Assembly: GCA_903864435.1 (NCBI GenBank)
Contig: CAIPFY010000206.1
Location: forward strand, 1-45,851
Length of the DNA: 45,851 nt
Direction: 5' to 3'
Source of the DNA: an uncultured Chloroflexota bacterium
Lineage (GTDB): Bacteria; Chloroflexota; Anaerolineae; Aggregatilineales; Phototrophicaceae
This document shows positions 38,229-45,851 of this stretch, piece by piece. Position 1 is the first letter of the stretch, and every line of letters begins with the position of its first letter. The position numbers were made by a program, and so were the translations under genes. The notes beneath the pieces are model-generated. The model was not told where the DNA came from and searched no databases. It worked only from the letters and a program-made list of their open reading frames with translations.

Positions 38229-38792
38229 CTACTTGCCGTCCACCCACACCGGCAGATGACCGAGCGCCACGATATTTGACCATGCGGCGCGGTCGCCTTC
38301 GGTGAAGATGGCCGCTTCCGCCACCACATGCGCTCCAGCTTTGCTCAGGATAAGCCGCATCCCTTGCAGCGTGCTGCCGGTCGAAATCACATCATCCAGC
38401 AGCACCACGCGCTTACCCGCCACCAGTTCACGATCTTTTTCATCGAGGAACAGCGTTTGCGGCGCACCGGTGGTGATACTCAGCGTTTCGGATTGCAGCG
38501 CGTCGCCCATATACGGTTTGTAGGCTTTGCGCAGCACTACGTAGGGCAAACGATTCATCTTGGTCGAAAGCCCGTGTGCCAGCGGGATGCTCTTGGCTTC
38601 GGCAGTCACCAGCACATCCGGCTTATACTCCCACAACCGTTTCGCCAGTTCAACGCTGGCAGCCTCCACCAGTTCGGTGTCGCCCAGAATGTTCAGAATG
38701 GCGATCCGCACCCCCGGCTTAATATCGAACAGGCGCAAATCGCGCTTCACCCCGGCAACTTCAACAGTATAGGTTTCGTACTGAGCCATCAT
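38229..38792 (-). CDS. Purine-type phosphoribosyltransferase family protein
   Basis: PRPP-binding motif VVLLDDVISTGSTLQGM; DVLVTAEAKSIPLAHGLS. Confidence 0.9.
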   Translation of the reverse strand: MMAQYETYTVEVAGVKRDLRLFDIKPGVRIAILNILGDTELVEAASVELAKRLWEYKPDVLVTAEAKSIPLAHGLSTKMNRLPYVVLRKAYKPYMGDALQSETLSITTGAPQTLFLDEKDRELVAGKRVVLLDDVISTGSTLQGMRLILSKAGAHVVAEAAIFTEGDRAAWSNIVALGHLPVWVDGK

Positions 38793-38832
38793 TAGAACCT
38801 TTGCGATTGACCTTGAATAGAAGAACAGACGA

Positions 38833-40434
38833 TTAGCCGTGATCGTGGAATACGATCTGCTCGTGCCCCACGCGGGCAATATCCCCCACGTTGAGGGGCA
38901 TTGCTTCCCTCAAGAGAACATCATTCAAGAACGTTCCGTTGGTGCTGCCGAGGTCTTCCAGCAGCAGGCGTTCGCCCTCCCGCTTGATCTGACAGTGAAA
39001 ACGCGAAACATTCTTCGCCACAAGCACAATTTCGTTCTGCGGCGCACGCCCGATGCGAATCAGGTCACTCTGGATCGGATAGGTGTGTTCGCCCCATGTC
39101 AAATGCGTGGGGTTCGTGCCTTCCTTGCGCTCGATCTCTGGAACACGCGAACGTTCGCTCTCCCGCGACCGGAAGAACTGCGTGCTTTCATGGCGATCCG
39201 TCATGGTATAGATAGCCTGCGTCGCCATAGACTTGCGGCTGTATTTATCATAGAACTCGGCGCCGCGTTTCATTTCTTCCGACTGTTTGACCAGCGCCTC
39301 ATGTTCTTCGACCAGCGGCTTGCTATCCAGCTTGGCATCTTCGATTACGCCGGCAGCCTGCCGCAGCGTTTGCGAAGCGCGTTCATAATCGCCCTTGTCC
39401 GCCGCCGACACCGCCTCGCGCCGCGCTTTCGCGGCTTGCAGCAGCAGCACCGACTCGCGCACAGCCGCGTTAGCCTCGCCAGCGCCTTCTTGATCGCTCA
39501 CATGCACAACAACGGGCAATTCCAACGTCTGATGCTGGACGCCGGATTCCGTCACTTCATCGAACGAGAAACGCAGCAACGCAATCTGGCGCTGCCCGAT
39601 TTCATGCAGCGCAGGCACGCTAATTTCCAGTATCAGCGTCTTGACCTCATCCCCGAACACATCGCCCAGACTAAACGAGATCGAACGCCCGTCGCTGTGC
39701 ATGTTGTAAGCGTTCAACTGGTTGATGTTGGAAATATCGTCGCTGGGGACGAGCGTCACCGTCAGGTTTTGCCCGACCACGTTCAGCAAGCCGCGCAGTT
39801 CTTCCTGAAAGATCAGCGGCGCGACTTCCGGGCTTTCGATGAAATAGAATGCCCCGCCGCCCGCGTCGGCCATCGCCATCATCAAATCTTCGTTGAAATC
39901 CTCGCCCAAGCCCATTGTACTCGTCGTCACCCGTGCGCCGCGTTTCTGATGCGCCAGCGCGACCAGCTTCTCCGGTTGGGTAATCCCCCGGTTCGCCAGC
40001 CCATCGCTCATCAGGATCACACGGTTCAGGGCATCGTGGCGCAGATTTTGCTCGACCAGCGAACACCCCTGAAGCCAACCGCCGCTGAGGTTAGTCATCC
40101 CGCCGGCCTTAATCTGGCTCAAACGCTGATTGACGGCATCCTTATGCACAATACGTTCCGGCGGCAGCAGCACTTCCACATTTTCGTTGTACAACACGAT
40201 AGAGAGCAGGTCGTTCACGCCCAGATTTTGCACGAGGAACTGCGCCGCCTGCCGGGTGAACGACAGCTTATCGCCCGCCATTGACCCGCTGCGATCCAGC
40301 ACAAGGCTTAAGTTGAGAGGTCGGCGCTGTTCAGCCCCCGGCGCAGCGCCAGCCACCAGACGCGCCATCAAATAGAGCTTCCGCTCGCGCTCCACCGTGA
40401 CCACATCATAATCCAGCGCGAAATCGGCCTTCAT
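38833..40434 (-). CDS. VWA domain protein with C-terminal FHA domain
   Basis: MIDAS-like LSLVLDRSGSMAGDK and VILMSDGLANRG; FHA motif IRIGRAPQNEIVL...VSRFHCQI...LLEDLGSTNGTFLN. Confidence 0.95.
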   Translation of the reverse strand: MKADFALDYDVVTVERERKLYLMARLVAGAAPGAEQRRPLNLSLVLDRSGSMAGDKLSFTRQAAQFLVQNLGVNDLLSIVLYNENVEVLLPPERIVHKDAVNQRLSQIKAGGMTNLSGGWLQGCSLVEQNLRHDALNRVILMSDGLANRGITQPEKLVALAHQKRGARVTTSTMGLGEDFNEDLMMAMADAGGGAFYFIESPEVAPLIFQEELRGLLNVVGQNLTVTLVPSDDISNINQLNAYNMHSDGRSISFSLGDVFGDEVKTLILEISVPALHEIGQRQIALLRFSFDEVTESGVQHQTLELPVVVHVSDQEGAGEANAAVRESVLLLQAAKARREAVSAADKGDYERASQTLRQAAGVIEDAKLDSKPLVEEHEALVKQSEEMKRGAEFYDKYSRKSMATQAIYTMTDRHESTQFFRSRESERSRVPEIERKEGTNPTHLTWGEHTYPIQSDLIRIGRAPQNEIVLVAKNVSRFHCQIKREGERLLLEDLGSTNGTFLNDVLLREAMPLNVGDIARVGHEQIVFHDHG

Positions 40435-40578
40435 GAAACTGCTTTCACTAGATGGGTATTCATCTAGTATTGTACTCTGATTTCATATTGCCAAAGCTAA
40501 ACACATCCAGCACGGGACGGTACCACCACGCATGAACCGGTCGCAGGCAATCCTACCGGCTGACATGTCGTATGCAGA

Positions 40579-41265
40579 CTATCCGGCGTGCATCACGCCA
40601 TCTATCAGCTTGAGAACGCGGTCTGTCCGTTTCGCCAACAGGCTGTCGTGCGTCACGATCACCACCGTCGTTCCGGCCTCGCGCCGGATTTGTTGCAGCG
40701 CGTCCAGCACCAGCGCCCCGGACTCGCTATCGAGGTTGCCGGTTGGCTCGTCTGCCAGCAGTAGCGGCGGGTTGTTCGCCAGCGCCCGCGCAATCGCCAC
40801 GCGCTGCTGTTGCCCGCCCGACAGCTCGGACGGACGGTGACGCAACCGATCTTCCAGCCCCAGCGCGGTCAGCAATTGCTTGGCGCGTTGTTCCGGCTTG
40901 AAGCGCGGCTTGGCGGCGAAATGGATGGGCAGCGCCACATTTTCCAGCGCCGTCAACGTGGGAATCAGATTGAAAAACTGGAAGATAAACCCGATCTTCT
41001 CGTTGCGCACCTCGGTCAGTTGGTCTTCGTTCATGCGGGAAATATCCACGCCGTCAATCTCAATCGTGCCGCGTGTGGGCGTATCCAGCCCGCCGATTAA
41101 GCCGAGCAGCGTACTCTTGCCGCTGCCCGAAGGCCCCACCACACAGACCATCTCGCCCGCGTAAACCTGCATATCCACCCCGCGCAGCGCCCGGACAACC
41201 GTATGCCCTAGCGGGAGTTCTTTTTCGAGACCTTGCGCCCGGATCACAGCGTGACCAAGTACCAT
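40579..41265 (-). CDS. ABC transporter ATP-binding protein (LolD/MacB type)
   Basis: Walker A GPSGSGKST, signature LSGGQQQRVAIARAL, Walker B LLLADEPTGNLD; ATG at 41263-41265 with GGAG SD. Confidence 0.95.
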   Translation of the reverse strand: MVLGHAVIRAQGLEKELPLGHTVVRALRGVDMQVYAGEMVCVVGPSGSGKSTLLGLIGGLDTPTRGTIEIDGVDISRMNEDQLTEVRNEKIGFIFQFFNLIPTLTALENVALPIHFAAKPRFKPEQRAKQLLTALGLEDRLRHRPSELSGGQQQRVAIARALANNPPLLLADEPTGNLDSESGALVLDALQQIRREAGTTVVIVTHDSLLAKRTDRVLKLIDGVMHAG

Positions 41266-41277
41266 ATCTGCTCCTGA

Positions 41278-41340
41278 TTGCAAAAGGGTATATGCCACTT
41301 TTGTAATAGGTATTATAGGCTTACAAAAAAAGGGCTTCAA
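41278..41340 (-). promoter_or_regulatory. Putative promoter with array of TTRCAAAA half-sites
   Basis: Minus strand TTGAAG (41335-41340), 17 bp, TATAAT (41312-41317); TTGCAAAA 41278, TTTTGTAA 41299, TTACAAAA 41321. Confidence 0.55.
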
Positions 41341-41452
41341 TCCTCTACCGGAATGCGCCGCCGCGCCGCCATAAAAGCACATCAGGTCGGGTGGCCTGAT
41401 CGTGTCCTAACGATGTCTATTTTGAAAAAGCGGCTTCGCCTGTCGGGGTTAT

Positions 41453-41881
41453 TTAGGAGTGCATCCCCCTGCGCGATGCGAGGTTCATGAACGCTGCCAC
41501 AATATCGGTGCGGGTGACGATGCCCACCAGCGTCTCGTCGCGCATGACGGGTAGGCAGCTAATCCGGTTTTGCAGCATGAGCCGTGCCGCTTCTTCGGCG
41601 GGCGCTTCCGGCGGCACCACAATCGGCGCGGGCGTCATGAAGTTGCGCGCCTGCAAGCGGTTAATCAGTTCTTCATCCTGCCAGCGTTCGCGCATAATAT
41701 GCGGGGAATTCAAGGCTGTACGGCAGTCGCGGTCACTGACCACACCGATCAAATGACCGTCTGAACTCAGAACCGGCAAATGATGGCAGCCAACCTTATC
41801 CATCGTCTCCAACGCTTCGCGCAGCGAGCTTTGAAGCCGGATGGTGGCTGGCTTTTTCGTCATAATGTCGGATACATTCAT
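41453..41881 (-). CDS. CBS-domain-pair protein
   Basis: Two CBS repeats: DIMTKKPATIRLQSSLREALETM...HLIGVVSDRD and FMTPAPIVVPPEAPAEEAARLM...LVGIVTRTD. Confidence 0.92.
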   Translation of the reverse strand: MNVSDIMTKKPATIRLQSSLREALETMDKVGCHHLPVLSSDGHLIGVVSDRDCRTALNSPHIMRERWQDEELINRLQARNFMTPAPIVVPPEAPAEEAARLMLQNRISCLPVMRDETLVGIVTRTDIVAAFMNLASRRGMHS

Positions 41882-42003
41882 TCCGCTGCTCCCACAATAC
41901 CGCCCCCGTATACACCCCTAAACATAACGGCCTGTCGAACCGCCGATACGGTGGCAGGCCGCTAAACGGGCGCATCCGTCACGCCCTATGAAGTCTAATC
42001 CGC

Positions 42004-42444
42004 TTATCCAGCACTATTCGTTTTGCCGCGAGACTTGACCAGCATCCGAAACACGTCAGACTCGGTAATCATGCCGATCAGCTTGCCTGCATCATCCACC
42101 ACCGGAATGCCGCTGATTTTCAGTTCCAGCATTTTCTCAGCCGCATCCAGAATAGACTGATTCGCGCCAATCGTGATGACTTTATGCGTCATCACCTTCT
42201 CCACCGTCAACTGCGCCCACAGGTAATTCAGTTCCCAGATGCTCAGAGTCGTCGCATCCGAAGGGCTGGCTTCGCGCACATCGCCAATCGTGACAATGCC
42301 CACGAGATGCTCATTTTCGAGGACGGGCAAACGCCGAATACCACGCTCTTTCATGATCTGATGGGCGCTGCTAATTGAGGTCGCTGGCGAAACGGTCATG
42401 ACGGGTGTCGTCATCCATTCGCGTACCATCACGTTTTCGAGCAT
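42004..42444 (-). CDS. CBS-domain-pair protein
   Basis: Two CBS repeats: EWMTTPVMTVSPATSISSAHQIM...LVGIVTIGDV and VMTHKVITIGANQSILDAAEKM...LIGMITESDV. Confidence 0.92.
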   Translation of the reverse strand: MLENVMVREWMTTPVMTVSPATSISSAHQIMKERGIRRLPVLENEHLVGIVTIGDVREASPSDATTLSIWELNYLWAQLTVEKVMTHKVITIGANQSILDAAEKMLELKISGIPVVDDAGKLIGMITESDVFRMLVKSRGKTNSAG

Positions 42445-42676
42445 GTTGGACTCCTTATACCGAATTCCGCAGCGTTCAGGCAGGCTACGATGAATTTGCC
42501 TTCACTATAAGGGTCATTGAGGGTTATGTGGTACTGAAAAAGGTAATGCAATTGACATGATAATCGTATCGAGACTTATCCGATAAAACGATCACAGGGC
42601 ATACAAGGCGACACGGCTACCTTACGCCTAGGCAGCCATCAGCCATTTTTACGGGGAAAACAAGCAAATAACCAGC

Positions 42677-45196
42677 TTACAGGCGCAGGAAGCGATCCAA
42701 CAGGCGCGAGCGCCACACGAAGCGTAATAGCAACGCCCATCCTGCTGTAGCAGCGATACACACGACCCAATCGCGCAGTTCCAGCGGGGTCAATTCAAAG
42801 AAATCGCGCAATCCCGGCACGAGCGAGATCACGATGAACACGCCGGCTAGACCGAGCGCCATCCACGTAGGCCGCCAATCGCCCGCCAGATCGTCCCCAC
42901 CCGTCCAGAACAACGTGGGCGGTTCGGCGAACACAATCAGCAGCAGGCCAGCGAACGTGGTGAGCGTGGTCAGCACGGTACGCGCCAGCGGCAGCGCGTC
43001 CGCCTGCGCCTGTGCCGCAATCGCGGAAATCGTCATCCCCCGCGCCGCTTCGAGGGCGCTAATCTGCTCGGCGGGCAGCGCCGCGAGGTTGAGCGTGTTC
43101 GCGCCCGCGCTGGCAGTAAACAGCGCCACATAGTACACGCCATAGACGATGATGCTCACCAGCGCCAGCAACAATCCGGCGGGCAGCACGAAACGCAGCA
43201 CCGACGCGATCAACCGCCCTTTGGGAACGCCGGGGCGCGACCATGCCGCCAGCGCCATCGTGGGCAACCCCACCGCGAACAACGACAACAGCGACATATG
43301 GACGGGCGTGATCGGGAAGCCCAAGCCCATCAAACTCGCCCCGACAATAATCAACGTCTGAAACACCACCCGGCTGAGGAACAAGCCCATAATGTCCACC
43401 ATGCCGTTGATGATGCGCTGGCCTTCCTGAAAGGCGGGCGGCAGCGCGACGAACGAATCGCCCATCAGCACAATGTCCGCCACGCCGCGAGTGGCCTGAC
43501 TGCCGCTTTGCATGGCGATGCCGATGTGCGCCTTCTTCAGCGACAGCACATCGTTCACGCCGTCACCGATCATGGCGACATAATGCCCGCTGGCGCGCAG
43601 GCTATCCACCAAGCGTTCCTTCTGCTGCGGCGTGATGCGCCCGAAAATGGTGGCTGTGTCGGCGGCCTCGGCAAACTGCGCGGGGGTCATGGCCTCCAGT
43701 TCCGGCCCTGTCACCAGTTGAATATCGCCCTGCAAACCGGCCTGCCGCGCCAGCGCCGCCACCGTCTGCGGGTTGTCACCGGAGATGATCTTCAGGCGAA
43801 TCCCCGCCGCCGCAAAGCCTTGCAACGTGGCCTGCGCTTCCGGGCGCAGTTCGTCGCTGAAGCTCAACAGCCCCAACGGACGCAATCCAGCGGGCAGAAT
43901 CGGCTGATCTTGCGCGTCCAGCAGCGCCGCCCCACCGGGGCATTCGCAGAACAGCAGCGCCCGCAGCCCCTGCGTCGTCCACTCATCCAGTTGCGCCAGC
44001 CAGCCGCCTTCGGCATCCATGAACGGCAGCAGGATTTCCGGCGCGCCGAGGACATACGTGCCATGCAGTTCCGCACCGTTGAAGCCAATGGCGCTCCACT
44101 TGCGTTCGGACGAGAACGGCACTTCCGCCGCCACCGCCAGCGCCGTCCCCTGCAACGCCGTGTGCAGCGCCTCCGAGGTGCGGTTGGGTGCGCCTGTGCT
44201 GGCTGCATAAGCCGCCAGAATGCGCCGCAGATCGGCTTCGGGCATCTCCAGCGGCACAATGTCGCGCAGCAGGATGCGGTTGGCGGTCAGCGTGCCGGTC
44301 TTATCCAGACACAGCACGTTCACGTTGCTCATGGACTCCACCGCGTTCGCCTGCTGGATGAGCGCCCCGCGCCCCGCCATCCGCACCGCGCCCATGCTGT
44401 AGGCAATCGTAATCATGAAGAACAGGCCGTTGGGGATCAACCCCGTCACCACCGCCGCGATCTTGGCGGTTTCGGTGGCGGGCAAACTCATCACGAAGGC
44501 GTTCACGCCATACACGAACGCCAGCCCGCTACACAGCGCCAGCAGCAGGCGCACCACCAGTTCAATATCGGTTTGCAGCGGCGTTTTGACCTGCCGAAAC
44601 GCCCGCGCCCCCGCCGTTAGTTGGTTAGCGACGCTGCCCGCGCCCACCTTCTCCGTCTCGAACAACCCGCCGCCGTTCACACAATAGCTGCCGGAATACA
44701 CCGCGTCCCCGGCCTGCTTGGGAATCAGGTCGGATTCGCCCGTGAGCAGCGACTCGTCCACATCCATCCGGCCTTCCAGCATCCGACCATCTACCACAAT
44801 CTGATCGCCCGCCCCCACCCGCAGCACATCCCCCATCACGATCTCCGTCGGGTCGGCCTCGCGCTCCTGCCCCTCGCGGCGCAGCATGGCACGCGGACGG
44901 GTGAGCAGCGCGATCTTATCCAGCGCCCGCTTGGCGCGAACCTCCTGAAACAGCCCCACCACCACATTCATGAAGGCGATTCCCACCGTCAGCAGCGCGT
45001 CGGTATATAGCCCCAGCAGCATCAGCGCCACGCCGATGCCGAACAGCACCAGATTGATGAAGGTGATGAGGTTGGCGCGGACGATCTGGGCATACGAACG
45101 ACTGGTTTCGAGGCGCACATTGTTGCCCATGCCACGTGCGCGGCGTTCGGCGGCCTCGCGCTCGGTCAGGCCAGCGGGGGTGGAATAATCGCTCAC
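42677..45196 (-). CDS. Cation-translocating P-type ATPase (HAD-IC)
   Basis: LLTGESDLIPK, phosphorylation motif CLDKTGTLT, MIGDGVNDVLSLKKAHIGIAM. Confidence 0.95.
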   Translation of the reverse strand: MSDYSTPAGLTEREAAERRARGMGNNVRLETSRSYAQIVRANLITFINLVLFGIGVALMLLGLYTDALLTVGIAFMNVVVGLFQEVRAKRALDKIALLTRPRAMLRREGQEREADPTEIVMGDVLRVGAGDQIVVDGRMLEGRMDVDESLLTGESDLIPKQAGDAVYSGSYCVNGGGLFETEKVGAGSVANQLTAGARAFRQVKTPLQTDIELVVRLLLALCSGLAFVYGVNAFVMSLPATETAKIAAVVTGLIPNGLFFMITIAYSMGAVRMAGRGALIQQANAVESMSNVNVLCLDKTGTLTANRILLRDIVPLEMPEADLRRILAAYAASTGAPNRTSEALHTALQGTALAVAAEVPFSSERKWSAIGFNGAELHGTYVLGAPEILLPFMDAEGGWLAQLDEWTTQGLRALLFCECPGGAALLDAQDQPILPAGLRPLGLLSFSDELRPEAQATLQGFAAAGIRLKIISGDNPQTVAALARQAGLQGDIQLVTGPELEAMTPAQFAEAADTATIFGRITPQQKERLVDSLRASGHYVAMIGDGVNDVLSLKKAHIGIAMQSGSQATRGVADIVLMGDSFVALPPAFQEGQRIINGMVDIMGLFLSRVVFQTLIIVGASLMGLGFPITPVHMSLLSLFAVGLPTMALAAWSRPGVPKGRLIASVLRFVLPAGLLLALVSIIVYGVYYVALFTASAGANTLNLAALPAEQISALEAARGMTISAIAAQAQADALPLARTVLTTLTTFAGLLLIVFAEPPTLFWTGGDDLAGDWRPTWMALGLAGVFIVISLVPGLRDFFELTPLELRDWVVCIAATAGWALLLRFVWRSRLLDRFLRL

Positions 45197-45334
45197 GGGG
45201 ACTCCTCAGGCGGCAGGTGGATGATACGCCTATTGTAACACCGACAGGCACAGCCTAACCGAAAGTGGCACAGGACTGCACGGGGGGTTAAGATAGTGGC
45301 ATAGTGACCGTATGCGCTGTGAGGAATGCCCTAC

Positions 45335-45851
45335 ATGGAACTCAACCCGAGCCGTTTTCACGAACAAGCCTTGATCGCCCTGAAGGATATTACCCTTCAA
45401 ACCGCGCTGGATCGCGGCACGACCAACGCTGATGTGCGCCGCCGCGCCATGTTCGCCGAACTGCCAGACGCTTACGATCTGCGGATGCAGGGGCGCGCCG
45501 CCCGTCTGCGGGCGCTGGATGACCTGCCCGACCTGCTGGAACAGATGGAGCAGAAAGTCACCGCCAACGGAGGTCATGTGCTATGGGCAGCGGACGCTGC
45601 CGAAGCGCAGCAGCACGTCCTCGACATCTGCCGCAAGCACGACCTGAAGCGCGGCGTGAAAGCCAAGAGCATGGCGACGGAGGAAATCGGCCTGCTGCCC
45701 TTCCTCGAAGCCAATCAGATCGAGATGGTGGAGAGCGATCTGGGCGAATACATCGTGCAGGTGGATGGCAGCCACCCCAGCCACATCGTCATGCCCGTCA
45801 TGCACATGACCAAAGAGCAGGTGCGCGACCTGTTCAAATCCAAGTTGGGTA
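45335..45851 (+). CDS. lutB: LutB-like lactate utilization protein (LUD domain), 3' truncated by window edge
   Basis: MELNPSRFHEQALIALKDITLQTALDRGTTNADVRRRAMF...VKAKSMATEEIGLLPFLEANQIEMVESDLGEYIVQVDG. Confidence 0.85.
   Translation, partial: MELNPSRFHEQALIALKDITLQTALDRGTTNADVRRRAMFAELPDAYDLRMQGRAARLRALDDLPDLLEQMEQKVTANGGHVLWAADAAEAQQHVLDICRKHDLKRGVKAKSMATEEIGLLPFLEANQIEMVESDLGEYIVQVDGSHPSHIVMPVMHMTKEQVRDLFKSKLG

Noticed and set aside
38839-40284. 481-aa plus-strand ORF opposite the VWA-FHA gene
   Set aside because: Antisense shadow with Arg/His/Gln-rich composition; the minus strand encodes recognisable VWA and FHA motifs.
43298-44620. 440-aa plus-strand ORF opposite the P-type ATPase
   Set aside because: Antisense shadow, RQ/H-rich with no domain pattern; ATPase motifs are on the minus strand.
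1-45851. CRISPR arrays, tRNA/rRNA genes, transposases, prophage or toxin-antitoxin modules
   Set aside because: No regularly spaced repeats, no tRNA-like GTTCRANNC cloverleaf in intergenic gaps, and no recognisable mobile-element or TA proteins found by reading.

Overview
The window is a gene-dense, high-GC bacterial chromosomal segment. Gene content and codon style suggest Chloroflexota/Anaerolineae-like DNA, but this is inference because no rRNA or other marker is present. About 40 protein genes can be supported. They include an HtrA-like protease, a D-threonine aldolase-like enzyme, RNase J, an RffA-type sugar aminotransferase coupled to a GCS2-like ligase, a glycerol-1-phosphate dehydrogenase-like protein, a phosphohexomutase, isocitrate dehydrogenase, a two-component system, and a LacI-controlled ABC-GH66-GH15 alpha-1,6-glucan operon. 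Also present are an MocA oxidoreductase with a secreted ADP-ribosylglycohydrolase, ThrRS, a GT39-like protein, two divergent kinase-fold proteins, VWA-FHA, CBS proteins, a P-type ATPase and a partial LutB. I saw no tRNA, rRNA, CRISPR array or transposase. The observations most worth follow-up are: (1) a G1PDH-like protein that seems to have lost the family's metal-binding His residues, next to an RffA/GCS2-like pair under a promoter overlapped by an inverted repeat; (2) the alpha-glucan operon with three LacI-type palindromes; (3) a roughly 500-nt non-coding region at 28.2-28.7 kb that can fold into a three-way junction; (4) a phased TTRCAAAA half-site array over the promoter of an orphan ABC ATPase; (5) a P-type ATPase with PNGL in place of PEGL. 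Nothing in the window is demonstrably a new system; the first cluster is the best candidate.
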